Below are positions 24,392 through 32,468 of a stretch of DNA of 37,353 nucleotides, piece by piece. How positions within the stretch are numbered: position 1 is the first letter of the stretch; each line of letters opens with the position of its first letter. Under the pieces are notes generated by a model, which made no database searches, was not told the DNA's origin, and saw only the letters and a list, made by a program, of their open reading frames with translations. The stretch is from Clostridiales bacterium. GTDB lineage: Bacteria > Bacillota > Clostridia > Oscillospirales > CAG-272. The stretch covers positions 1 to 37,353 of the forward strand of contig JAAVZO010000006.1 in assembly GCA_022791685.1 (NCBI GenBank), read 5' to 3'. Position numbers and translations under genes: made by a program.

Positions 24392-25582
24392 TTATTTCAT
24401 TCTTCCGAGCCGACGCTTGAACTCATCGTAGCCGAAATCAGTAAGCCGCGTAAGCTCCCCGTCAACACTAAGTTTCCATATATTCGGAAGCGGCATACCG
24501 TTGAAGGTATTGTTTTTGCAGGTTGAATATATCGCCATGTCACCGAACAGCAACATATCACCCTCGTGCAGCTCGCGGCCAAAGCTGTAGTCGCCGATTA
24601 CGTCGCCAGACAGACAGGTCGGTCCAGCTAAGCGATAGCTGTATTCGCCGCCTTCGTCAGCCTGCAATAGCGGCGGTGTGTACGGCATTTCGATAACATC
24701 CGGCATATGGCAAGCCGCACTCGTATCGAGTATCGCGATTTGCGTGTCGCCGTTCTGCACGACATCGAGCACACGCGACGCGAGATATCCCGCATTCAGC
24801 GCGCACGCCTCGCCGGGTTCGAGGTAAACTTCGAGCCCGTATTTTGCACGCACTTCGGAAATGCACCTTTCAAGCCGCGCGATATCGTAATCGTGACGGG
24901 TTATATGATGTCCGCCGCCACAGTTCAGCCACTTCATACGCGGTAAGATGTCGCCGAATTTCGCTTCGAGCGCCTGCAATGTAGTCTCGAGCGCGTCCGA
25001 ATCCTGCTCGCACAACGTATGAAAATGCAGTCCGTCAAGCATAGTGATATACTCGTCTCCGAGCTCCGAATCGAACACCGCGCGCGTAGTTCCAAGCCGG
25101 CTTCCGGGTGCGCACGGGTCGTATATTTCATGCCCTTCCTGAGTTGAGCATTCAGGGTTGACGCGAAGTCCGATACTCTTCCCCGCCGACTTCGCCTTAG
25201 CCGCAAATTTTTTCAGCTGCCGCGGTGAGTTGAACACTATATGGTCAGCGTATTTTAAAATCTCGTCAAACTCATCATCGCGATACGCCGCCGAAAATAC
25301 GTGCACTTCCCCGTTCGGCATTTCCTCCGCACCGAGACGTGCTTCATATAGTCCGCTCGCCTCAGTTCCGGCGAGATAGTCCGCCAGCGTAGGATATAGG
25401 TCGAAATTCGAGAACGCCTTCTGTGCGAGCAATATCTTACAGCCGGTATTTTTCATGACCGACGCGAGTATTTCGCCGTTCGTGCGCAGTTTGCCTTCGT
25501 CGATTATGTAGCAGGGTGTCGGCAGTCGACCGAACAGCTCATTCGTATTTTTGCCGTCGAGCGATTTAAAAATATGATTCAT
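24392..25582 (-). CDS. nspC: Carboxynorspermidine/carboxyspermidine-type decarboxylase
   Basis: A 396-residue PLP enzyme of the alanine-racemase-fold decarboxylase family (NspC/CASDC). It removes the carboxyl group from carboxynorspermidine, carboxyspermidine or a related carboxyaminopropyl amine to give the polyamine. Features are LPTPCYIIDEG, the PLP Lys55 in LLAQKAFSNF, LRVNPECSTQEGHEIYDPC, the phosphate-binding CGGGHHITR, YLEPGEACALN and the late GPTCLSGDVIGDY. It starts at ATG 25582, eight nt after the dehydrogenase stop, and is the last gene of the speA-speE-speB-dehydrogenase-decarboxylase operon. Whether its natural substrate derives from putrescine or agmatine is open. Confidence 0.95.
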   Translation of the reverse strand: MNHIFKSLDGKNTNELFGRLPTPCYIIDEGKLRTNGEILASVMKNTGCKILLAQKAFSNFDLYPTLADYLAGTEASGLYEARLGAEEMPNGEVHVFSAAYRDDEFDEILKYADHIVFNSPRQLKKFAAKAKSAGKSIGLRVNPECSTQEGHEIYDPCAPGSRLGTTRAVFDSELGDEYITMLDGLHFHTLCEQDSDALETTLQALEAKFGDILPRMKWLNCGGGHHITRHDYDIARLERCISEVRAKYGLEVYLEPGEACALNAGYLASRVLDVVQNGDTQIAILDTSAACHMPDVIEMPYTPPLLQADEGGEYSYRLAGPTCLSGDVIGDYSFGRELHEGDMLLFGDMAIYSTCKNNTFNGMPLPNIWKLSVDGELTRLTDFGYDEFKRRLGRMK

Positions 25583-25590
25583 CAATATAT

Positions 25591-26850
25591 TTAGTCAACC
25601 AGCTTCGGAGCGTGGCTTTCGCTGCGTGGGAGTCCGTACTTATCGAGCGCGTCGAGGAATGGATCGGGATCGAACTCCTCAACGGTATGCACGCCGATGG
25701 TATTCCACTTTCCGGTGAGCAGCATAAGCGCACCGCACATAGCCGGAACTCCGGTGGTGTAGCTTATCGCCTGACTCTTGACCTCGCGGTAACACTCCTG
25801 ATGGTCGCAGATATTGTAAATATAGTACGACTTCTCGACTCCATCCTTTTTTCCAGTGAAGATACAGCCGATATTCGTCTTACCGTGTGTACGCGGACCA
25901 AGGCTCGCGGGGTCAGGCAGCAGCTCCTTCAAAAACTTGATCGGCACAATTTCATGTCCTTCAAAATTGACTGGAGTAGTCGAGAGCATACCGACATTTT
26001 CGAGACACTTCATATGTGTGAGGTAGCTCTGACCGAACGTCATGAAGAAGCGAATGCGCTTGACTTCGGGAATATTCAGAGCCAGCGACTCGATTTCCTC
26101 GTGGTGCAGCAGATACATATCCTTCTGTCCAACGCAGTCGAAATCATACTCACGCTTAATGCTCATAGCCGGAATTTCCACCCAGTGACCGTCCTCCCAG
26201 TAGCTTCCGGGCGCGGACACCTCACGCAGATTTACCTCAGGATTGAAGTTAGTGGCGAACGGATATCCGTGGTCGCCGCCGTTGCAGTCGAGTATGTCGA
26301 TAGTGTCGATCGAATCGAACTCGTGCTTCTTTGCGTACGCGCAGTACGCCTGTGTAACACCGGGGTCGAATCCACATCCGAGCAGCGCAGTGAGTCCGGC
26401 TTTCTCGAATTTTTCGCGGTACGCCCACTGCCAGCTGTAATCGAAATACGCCGAAAATCCCTGCTCCTCGCAGCGTTTCTCGTAAATCTTCCGCCATTCC
26501 GGATCATCTGTATCCTCCGGCTCATAGTTAGCGGTATCCATGTAATTCACACCACATTCAAGGCAAGCGTCCATGATAGTCAGATCCTGATACGGAAGCG
26601 CAATATTCATAACGAGGTCAGGCTTGTACTCCTTAATAAGCGCAACAAGCGCCTTCACATCATCAGCATCGACCTGCGCCGTCGTAATCTTAGTATCCGT
26701 CGTCCCTTCAAGGTCCGCCTTAAGCGCGTCGCACTTCGACACCGTGCGGCTCGCAATACATATCTCGCTGAAAACCTCACTGATCTGACAGCACTTTCTT
26801 ATAGCAACGGAAGCAACTCCGCCGCATCCAATTATCAATACTCTGCTCAT
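25591..26850 (-). CDS. Carboxynorspermidine/carboxyspermidine-type dehydrogenase (saccharopine dehydrogenase family)
   Basis: A 419-residue NAD(P)H-dependent reductase that condenses L-aspartate beta-semialdehyde with a diamine (putrescine, diaminopropane or agmatine) to form the carboxy-polyamine decarboxylated by the next enzyme. The N-terminal Rossmann motif is VLIIGCGGVASVAIRKC. Further family features are MNIALPYQDLTIMDACLECG, NYMDTANYEP, GCGFDPGVTQAYCAYA and the late YTTGVPAMCGALML. Length suits the family (about 400-420). It is preceded by a ~200-bp intergenic repeat rather than by closely packed coding sequence, and followed by nspC after eight nt. Confidence 0.95.
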   Translation of the reverse strand: MSRVLIIGCGGVASVAIRKCCQISEVFSEICIASRTVSKCDALKADLEGTTDTKITTAQVDADDVKALVALIKEYKPDLVMNIALPYQDLTIMDACLECGVNYMDTANYEPEDTDDPEWRKIYEKRCEEQGFSAYFDYSWQWAYREKFEKAGLTALLGCGFDPGVTQAYCAYAKKHEFDSIDTIDILDCNGGDHGYPFATNFNPEVNLREVSAPGSYWEDGHWVEIPAMSIKREYDFDCVGQKDMYLLHHEEIESLALNIPEVKRIRFFMTFGQSYLTHMKCLENVGMLSTTPVNFEGHEIVPIKFLKELLPDPASLGPRTHGKTNIGCIFTGKKDGVEKSYYIYNICDHQECYREVKSQAISYTTGVPAMCGALMLLTGKWNTIGVHTVEEFDPDPFLDALDKYGLPRSESHAPKLVD

Positions 26851-26877
26851 TGTTTATCTCCTGTATTTGTTAGTTAT

Positions 26878-27077
26878 GGGGACGCGCGGCTTTCTTGAAA
26901 GAAAGCCTGGCAAAGAACTTTTATACAACGCATTCGCTATGCTAATGCGCGTTCGCCGTGCAATATACCACATTCGTTAATTTACCGGGCGAACACTACA
27001 GCTTTATTTTGTTAGACGAATCATTCGCGCTCGACTCCGTGGCCCCGCACCTCTCCGTCGAGCTAATCTCTGCCATT
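26878..27077 (+). repeat. Intergenic repeat, copy A (~200 bp), inverted relative to copy B
   Basis: This non-coding block fills most of the gap between speB and the dehydrogenase gene. It starts GGGGACGCGCGGCTTTCTTG and includes the hairpins GGCTTTCTT-GA-AAGAAAGCC (about 26887-26906) and CGCATTCGC-TAT-GCTAATGCG (about 26929-26949). GTTCGCC (26951-26957) can pair with GGCGAAC (26988-26994). The first ~75 bp match copy B almost exactly in reverse complement, with the rest recognisably related. No ORF or transposase lies inside. Confidence 0.85.
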
Positions 27078-27107
27078 TGTTTGTATTTTTAAGAATCTTA
27101 CATTAAA

Positions 27108-27968
27108 CTATTTTACGTTTAGTGCCAACATCAGCTCTCGCATGACTTTGCACGCGGTCGCAGTCGATGTTCCACTATTATCGAGCATTGGTGCGAGCTC
27201 GTTTATATCAGCGGCGACTACGTTCGTTTTGCTTACTTCTATTATCGCATTTAACAGCTGCGTGAAGCTGACTCCTCCGGCTTCTGGTGTTCCCGTTCCC
27301 GGGAATGCCGACGGGTCAATGCAATCGAGGTCGATTGTGAAATATACTGGCACGTTCGATTTTTTCAACTGCTCGACTACTTCCGCGAGCCCGTCAAAGC
27401 TGAACGGGTGCATATCGGTATGCTTCTTTGCAAATTCAAACTCCGCTCGTTCTCCGCTGCGTATACAGAACTGGTGTATGCGACCGTCACCGAGCAAATC
27501 GTAAGCGCGCCGCATTACGCAAGCGTGGCTCAGAGTAGCTCCGAGGTAATCGTCACGCAAATCGGCGTGTGCGTCGAAATGTATGATGTGCAGGTCGGGA
27601 TATTTTTTCACAACTGCTCGCAGCGCTCCGAGCGTCACTAAGTGCTCCCCACCGACGAGCAACGGAAATTTATTATCGCCCAGTATCTCACAGGCGCGCT
27701 TTTCGATATCGTCGAGCGCCAGCTCAGCTCGTCCGAAGCAGAGCTCCAAGTCGCCGCTGTCAAACACGCTGATATCGCATAAATCCTTATCTTGATAAAG
27801 GCTGTAAGTTTCGAGTCCGAAGCTTTCATGTCTTATAGCCGACGGTCCGAAGCGTGCGCCAGGTCGAAAGCTGGTAGTTGAATCGAACGGCGCGCCGTAT
27901 ATCACGATTTTCGCGTCGGAATAATCAGCGTCACAACCTATAAATGTTTCTATGTTTCTTTCAATCAT
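27108..27968 (-). CDS. speB: Agmatinase / ureohydrolase family enzyme
   Basis: A 286-residue Mn-dependent ureohydrolase that removes urea from agmatine to give putrescine, or from N1-aminopropylagmatine to give spermidine. Metal-binding motifs are GGEHLVTLG (His109), IIHFDAHADL (Asp132, His134, Asp136) and TIDLDCIDPSAFPGTGTPE, all intact. Length is typical for SpeB. It lies 14 nt after speE and downstream of an arginine-decarboxylase-type gene, so a guanidino-containing polyamine precursor is the likely substrate. A ~200-bp repeat separates it from the following dehydrogenase gene. Confidence 0.95.
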   Translation of the reverse strand: MIERNIETFIGCDADYSDAKIVIYGAPFDSTTSFRPGARFGPSAIRHESFGLETYSLYQDKDLCDISVFDSGDLELCFGRAELALDDIEKRACEILGDNKFPLLVGGEHLVTLGALRAVVKKYPDLHIIHFDAHADLRDDYLGATLSHACVMRRAYDLLGDGRIHQFCIRSGERAEFEFAKKHTDMHPFSFDGLAEVVEQLKKSNVPVYFTIDLDCIDPSAFPGTGTPEAGGVSFTQLLNAIIEVSKTNVVAADINELAPMLDNSGTSTATACKVMRELMLALNVK

Positions 27969-27982
27969 ATTTTTGTCCTTTG

Positions 27983-28837
27983 TCAGTTCTCCACTTCCTG
28001 AAGCATTTTCTCAAGAAAAGCCGGAAGATAAAATGCACCGATATGCAGCTTAGTTGTATAATATTTCGTATCGAGCCCGAGTGAAAGCCAACGCTTAGTG
28101 TCGAGGTCATCTATCGGATGATACTTTTTGCTCGCGAAACCGAACAGCCAGTAACCGGCGGCATACGTGGGAATGTGAGCCTGATATACGCGGCTTATTG
28201 GGAAGGTGCTGACTATGCGCTTGTGACTGCGCTGCATAGCCTCCGCGTCCTGCTTGTAGAATGGGCTGCCCTGCTGATTGACCATGATTCCGTCCTCTCG
28301 AAGAGCATTGTAACATATACCGTAAAATTCGCGGGTAAAATAGCCCTCAGACGGACCAAACGGGTCGGTCGAGTCTACGATTATCAAATCGTACTGCTCC
28401 TTGCAGCGCCTAATAAAGCGCAGCGCATTGTCAAAATAAATATGTACACGTTTATCATCAAGACGGCAGGCATTTTCCGGCAAATACGTCCGGCACGCCT
28501 CAACAACGGTCGGGTCAAGCTCAACAAGGTCAATTCGCTTCACCTGCTCATAGCGTGCGAGCTCGTGAACAACACCACCATCACCCGCACCAATAACAAG
28601 AATATCCTGAATATTCGGGTGAACTGCCATCGGAACGTGAGTGATCATTTCGTCATAGATAAACTCGTCGCGTTCGGTAAGCATAACATTATTGTCAAGA
28701 GCAAGAACGCGTCCGAACTCTGGTGTATCAAAAATATCGATCTGCTGATAATCGCTTTTTTTAGAATATAAATGCCGGTTTACACGAATAGTATGCTTCA
28801 CATCCGGCGTATGAAACTCACTGAACCATAACTCCAT
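27983..28837 (-). CDS. speE: Spermidine synthase-like aminopropyltransferase
   Basis: A 284-residue Rossmann-fold aminopropyltransferase; the family transfers an aminopropyl group from decarboxylated SAM to an amine acceptor. Features are the N-terminal beta hairpin, LALDNNVMLTERDEFIYDEM, the nucleotide motif VIGAGDGGVVHE (GAGDGG 83-88), VELDPTVVEACR and the catalytic VDSTDPFGPSEGYFTREFY (D155, D158). It lies between speA (across a repeat) and speB (14 nt downstream). No SAM decarboxylase (speD) is present in the window, although the operon encodes the aspartate-semialdehyde route, so its donor and acceptor here are uncertain. Confidence 0.93.
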   Translation of the reverse strand: MELWFSEFHTPDVKHTIRVNRHLYSKKSDYQQIDIFDTPEFGRVLALDNNVMLTERDEFIYDEMITHVPMAVHPNIQDILVIGAGDGGVVHELARYEQVKRIDLVELDPTVVEACRTYLPENACRLDDKRVHIYFDNALRFIRRCKEQYDLIIVDSTDPFGPSEGYFTREFYGICYNALREDGIMVNQQGSPFYKQDAEAMQRSHKRIVSTFPISRVYQAHIPTYAAGYWLFGFASKKYHPIDDLDTKRWLSLGLDTKYYTTKLHIGAFYLPAFLEKMLQEVEN

Positions 28838-28889
28838 CTTTGTCGCTCCTTTTCAAAATTTGCAATACTATCATTCCTAATTTAAAAAA

Positions 28890-29089
28890 TTTGCAGTAAT
28901 TAGCTCGTCGTAATGGAGAGGACCCATGGAGACGAGCGCGCCTCTATAACTCTAACAGGGCACAGAAACTGTTCGCCCAGCTAAATTAAACGGCACAGCT
29001 AATCTGCATGGGCGAACACGCATTAGCATAGCGAATGCGTTTATAAAAGTTCTTTGCCAGGCTTTCTTTCAAGAAAGCCGCGCGTCCCC
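28890..29089 (-). repeat. Intergenic repeat, copy B (~200 bp), inverted relative to copy A
   Basis: It occupies the gap between speA and speE. Read on the minus strand from 29089 it begins GGGGACGCGCGGCTTTCTTG and follows copy A with one substitution and a small indel over the first ~75 bp. TGTTCGCCC and GGGCGAACA then form a perfect 9-bp stem around a ~30-nt loop, longer than the equivalent stem in copy A. Both ends of similarity coincide: GAGCTAAT-like sequence lies at the far end of each. Confidence 0.85.
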
Positions 29090-29105
29090 TTAAAATCGCA
29101 TCCCG

Positions 29106-30566
29106 CTAACAAAGTACGTTGATGTACTGGATTTCTGGGTCCTCGGGTCCGGTCATTGAGCAGCCCTTGATGCGCGCGTACTCGATGTAGTCGAGGATGT
29201 CGGGAGTTATGCGCTCGCCCGGGGCAAGGATTGGAATGCCAGGGGGATAGCACATGACGAACTCGCTGCATACGCAGCCCGCACTTTCGCGTATTGGTAT
29301 GCTCTTTTTGGAAGCGTAGAATGCTTCTTGGGGGCTGGTGACGACTTCGGGGTCGATGTATTCTTGACTGAGAAGTCCGCTGCTGTCAGTTTGGTAACGG
29401 CGGCGTATCTCGGCGAGCGCGCTTACGAGACGCTCGAGCTCTTGTGGGCGGTCGCCCATCGACAGGTATGCAAGGATGTTGCCGATATCGCCGAATTCTA
29501 TCTGTATGTCGTATTCGTCGCGCAGAATGTCGTAGACCTCGATTCCAGCGAGTCCGATGTCGCGTGTATGTACGCTTAGCTTGGTCGGGTCGAAATCGTA
29601 GACCGAGTTGCCGTTTACAAGCTCGCGGCCGAACGCGTAGTAGCCGCCTACCGCGTTTATCTCGTCGCGCGCGTATTCCGCCATGCTGATTACCTTCGCG
29701 AATACGTCTTTGCCGCGAAGGGCGAGGTTGCGGCGGCTTATGTCAAGGCTTGACATTAGAAGGTAGCTTCCAGAAGTCGTCTGGGTCAAGTTGATTATCT
29801 GGCGCACGTGACCAGCGCTTACTCGCGGACCTATCAAAAGCAGACTCGACTGCGTAAGGCTTCCGCCGCTCTTGTGCATGGATACAGCCGCCATATCAGC
29901 GCCCGCTTCCATAGCAGAGACCGGCATATTCTCACCGAAATATAAATGCGTTCCGTGAGCTTCATCGGCAAGGCAGTACATTCCTGCGTCGTGCGCCATT
30001 TTTACGACTGCACGCAAGTCGCTGCATATTCCGTAATATGTAGGATTGTTCACGAGCACTGCAACTGCGTCGGGGTTCTCCGCGATAGCCTTGGCGACCT
30101 GCTCGCGGCGCATACCAAGCGAGATTCCGAGCCGATGGTCGACCTCCGGATTAACGTATACCGGGACAGCACCGCAGAGCACGAGCGCGTTTATCACGCT
30201 TCTATGTACATTGCGAGGAAGTATTATTTTATCGCCGCGCTTGCAGGTCGACAGGACCATGCTCTGAACCGAGCTTGTCGTGCCGCCTACCATTAAAAAT
30301 GCGTGTGCTGCACCGAAAGCGTCGGCGGCGAGCAGCTCAGCCTCGCGAATGACCGACACTGGGTGACAGAGATTGTCGAGCGGCTTCATGCTGTTCACGT
30401 CGATTCCGACGCACTGCTCACCGAGAAATGCCGTCAATTCGGGATTTCCCCTGCCATGCTTGTGACCGGGTACGTCGAACGGCACTACGCGCATTTCACG
30501 GAAGGTTTGCAGAGCTTCGTATATCGGCGCGCGATTTTGATTGAGCTTGTACTCCTTTGTATACAT
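29106..30566 (-). CDS. speA: Orn/Lys/Arg decarboxylase family protein, probable arginine decarboxylase
   Basis: A 486-residue PLP-dependent decarboxylase of the aspartate-aminotransferase-fold group (like Bacillus SpeA, ~490 residues). PLP motifs are GGTTSSVQSM, the Asp of LADEAHGTHLYF (DEAHG 201-205) and the Schiff-base Lys232 in VSMHKSGGSLTQ. The end shows MCYPPGIPILAPGE, conserved in the family. AAAGGA precedes the ATG. Arginine is the likely substrate because speB and a polyamine assembly line follow; lysine or ornithine cannot be ruled out from sequence alone. The gene sits 48 nt behind a terminator-like hairpin ending a long non-coding leader, which implies regulation by attenuation or a separate small RNA upstream. 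Confidence 0.93.
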   Translation of the reverse strand: MYTKEYKLNQNRAPIYEALQTFREMRVVPFDVPGHKHGRGNPELTAFLGEQCVGIDVNSMKPLDNLCHPVSVIREAELLAADAFGAAHAFLMVGGTTSSVQSMVLSTCKRGDKIILPRNVHRSVINALVLCGAVPVYVNPEVDHRLGISLGMRREQVAKAIAENPDAVAVLVNNPTYYGICSDLRAVVKMAHDAGMYCLADEAHGTHLYFGENMPVSAMEAGADMAAVSMHKSGGSLTQSSLLLIGPRVSAGHVRQIINLTQTTSGSYLLMSSLDISRRNLALRGKDVFAKVISMAEYARDEINAVGGYYAFGRELVNGNSVYDFDPTKLSVHTRDIGLAGIEVYDILRDEYDIQIEFGDIGNILAYLSMGDRPQELERLVSALAEIRRRYQTDSSGLLSQEYIDPEVVTSPQEAFYASKKSIPIRESAGCVCSEFVMCYPPGIPILAPGERITPDILDYIEYARIKGCSMTGPEDPEIQYINVLC

Positions 30567-30613
30567 ATAAAATCCTTTCCAAAGCCCCTTTTGCTGTGCA
30601 AAATTTGCATAGC

Positions 30614-30667
30614 AAAAAGCTCAAGCTGTTAATACTACGTAATATACGTAATCATACAGCTTGAGCT
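30614..30667 (-). terminator. Terminator/attenuator hairpin before speA
   Basis: A perfect 12-bp stem (30618-30629 with 30656-30667) has a 26-nt loop that can itself fold through TACGTA repeats. It is followed on the minus strand by TTTTT (30618-30614). It lies only 48 nt upstream of the speA ATG and on the same strand. Confidence 0.85.
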
Positions 30668-31019
30668 GATAATATCAGAATATCCCACGATATACTGCAA
30701 TAAAGCAAGCAACGACACACGATGCAATTATATATCGTAACAAATACCAAATTATACAACAAGGTACACTGAGTCTATATAGCAACAATACTTTTACTAC
30801 TCGTTATTGACCTTTTCACAAGTCTGCGTAAATTACGCATTTCGGTTATAAAGTAACCAACTTATAAAAATTGAGCTTCTAACTCAATCAATAATGCGGC
30901 AGAGCCGCAGCTCGGCAGTGAACCCGGCTGTCCGTTGCCTTAACTCATATCGAGTGGTTCGTAATAATCGCCATGGAAAGACTCACTAAGATTAGCTTTA
31001 GAGATGATTCCTTGTCTTG
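30668..31019 (-). ncRNA. Candidate structured leader RNA or small RNA upstream of speA
   Basis: About 350 nt of minus-strand sequence start just after a consensus promoter and contain no credible gene. Possible hairpins in order: AAGAC/GTCTT enclosing CTAA/TTAG (about 31013-30975), ACTC-GATAT-GAGT, GGCA/TGCC, GAGC-TGCG-GCTC, and ATTGAG/CTCAAT (30888-30870) followed by TTTTT, which could already end a ~150-nt RNA. TGCGTA-ATT-TACGCA follows before the terminator at 30614-30667. I compared it by eye with common riboswitches (T-box, SAM, lysine, glycine, c-di-GMP), tmRNA and SRP RNA and saw no match. 6S RNA, a novel riboswitch or a short leader ORF remain possible. Confidence 0.5.
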
Positions 31020-31025
31020 AATAAT

Positions 31026-31054
31026 ATTATATATAATTTTTTGCGTTTTGTCAA
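31026..31054 (-). promoter_or_regulatory. Consensus promoter of the speA leader / candidate RNA
   Basis: On the minus strand TTGACA (31054-31049), a 17-nt spacer and TATAAT (31031-31026) match the sigma-A consensus exactly. The predicted start is near 31019, more than 450 nt before the speA ATG. A 9-bp hairpin CTGTTTTTT-GCG-AAAAAACAG (31075-31095) just upstream may help to end the preceding dipeptidase transcript. Confidence 0.8.
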
Positions 31055-31112
31055 TAGGTTTTGACAAATTTTTTCTGTTTTTTGCGAAAAAACAGATTAG
31101 TGTAATACTCTA

Positions 31113-32369
31113 TCAGAGCGTTAGCATACGCTCGAGCGTCTTCTTGTAGATTCGACGTGCCAGCTCTATTTCGGAGACAAGCATGTACTCGTTTTTCTGA
31201 TGTGCAACGTCGGCTGAGTTTGGAAGTGCCGGTCCAAACGCTACAATGTTCGGCATCGCACGTGCATACGTGCCGCCGCCCATTACAAACGCTTCGGTGT
31301 CGTCGCCGGTCTCCTCGCGGTATACGTCCATCAACGCTCTGATAAACGCCGAATCCTTGTCCTTGTATATCGGTGCTTTGTCCTCGTCAAGCTCGATCTC
31401 AACACCATAAGGCGTGGTCTCACGGCGTATGATATCGAGAATGTCGCTGCCCTTGTAGGTCACTGGATAGCGAATATCTACAGTAACTACGACCTCATCG
31501 CCGATAACCTCAATAACGCCGACATTGAGCGTCAGCGCACCGCTTTCAGAGTCACTCAGCGCACAGCCGATCAGACTGCCGTCGCAGGTCAAACCGAACT
31601 TCTCAGTCACAAGCTTCGAAAGTTTGCACGGTGCAGCCTCATTGACCTCAGCCATCAGCTTCAATATCGCATTTTCTCCCTTTTCAGGACAGCTTCCGTG
31701 TACCGATTTTCCGACCGCACTGAATTTTTGTCCGCCAACTACCGCCTCGCAAGCGTCAGGTACTACGTTATGCGCAGAGCCGCCGCTAATTGAATCAACA
31801 CCGGAACCAGCAAGCGGCATTCTCATGCGGAATACAAGTATTCCCTTCTCGCCGTAAACTGCCGGAAATGTAGCGTCCGGAGTGATACCAAAGGTCGGAA
31901 GCTCCTCGGTCTCAACGTAATATTTCATATCCGTCCACTCGCCGCGCTCTTCGGTCAAGCCGAAAATTATACGTATACGGCGGTTCAGTTTGCAGCCCGA
32001 ATCAAGAAGCTCCTTCATCGCGTACACGCACATAAGCGCCGGTCCTTTGTCGTCATTGACACCGCGTCCATACACACGGTCGCCGACTACAGTGCAGCCA
32101 AATGCCGGATACTCCCAGCCAGACCCCTCAGGAACGACATCGAGATGCGCAAGTATGCCGATCATCTCGTCGCCCTCGCCAATTTCAGCCCAGCCTAACA
32201 TATTGCCGCACTTCTTGGTGCGAAATCCAAAGCCGGCACAGAGCGAAAGCATATAATCGAGCGCTTCCTTGCATCCCTCACCGAACGGCGCGTCGCCGTC
32301 GCCATCAACAGCTACACTCTTAATTTTCAAGAGTCCATCGAGTGCTTCCATAAAATCAATATTTTTCAT
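31113..32369 (-). CDS. Sapep/PepV-type metal-dependent dipeptidase (M20 family)
   Basis: A 418-residue cytoplasmic dipeptidase of the M20 Sapep/PepV family, which hydrolyses dipeptides with two metal ions. Metal-site motifs are ILAHLDVVPEGSGWEYP (His, Asp), YGRGVNDDKGPA (bridging Asp), GLTEERGEWTD (Glu catalytic base and ligand) and the late VMGGGTYARAMPN with FGPALPNSADVAHQKNE. A lid/dimerisation region lies between (about 190-310). The start at ATG 32369 is preferred over TTG 32375 because GGAG lies eight nt upstream of the ATG. It is a single gene, divergent from the superoxide dismutase gene. Confidence 0.94.
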   Translation of the reverse strand: MKNIDFMEALDGLLKIKSVAVDGDGDAPFGEGCKEALDYMLSLCAGFGFRTKKCGNMLGWAEIGEGDEMIGILAHLDVVPEGSGWEYPAFGCTVVGDRVYGRGVNDDKGPALMCVYAMKELLDSGCKLNRRIRIIFGLTEERGEWTDMKYYVETEELPTFGITPDATFPAVYGEKGILVFRMRMPLAGSGVDSISGGSAHNVVPDACEAVVGGQKFSAVGKSVHGSCPEKGENAILKLMAEVNEAAPCKLSKLVTEKFGLTCDGSLIGCALSDSESGALTLNVGVIEVIGDEVVVTVDIRYPVTYKGSDILDIIRRETTPYGVEIELDEDKAPIYKDKDSAFIRALMDVYREETGDDTEAFVMGGGTYARAMPNIVAFGPALPNSADVAHQKNEYMLVSEIELARRIYKKTLERMLTL

Positions 32370-32468
32370 TTGCAAAACTCCTCTCAGAATTTAACATTTT
32401 TTAATTTATTGCATATTATATTTATTAAAGACAACCAAACAAACCAACACATACTCGGAGGAAAAGCA

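Noticed and set aside
25612..26898. A 428-codon open frame on the plus strand opposite the dehydrogenase gene
   Set aside because: It lies antisense to a clearly conserved enzyme, has no ribosome site and resembles no family; it is a shadow of biased codon use.
26878..29089. Composite transposon carrying speE-speB
   Set aside because: No transposase gene, no clear target-site duplications and no terminal inverted repeats within the elements; they are better described as an intergenic repeat pair.
30900..30960. tRNA-like or tmRNA-like GGGTTCACT segment in the speA leader
   Set aside because: No cloverleaf, acceptor stem or tmRNA ends can be folded around it.
30947..30976. A nine-codon ATG frame in the speA leader as a leader peptide
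   Set aside because: No convincing Shine-Dalgarno sequence, and the codons are not enriched for arginine, lysine or ornithine-related residues.
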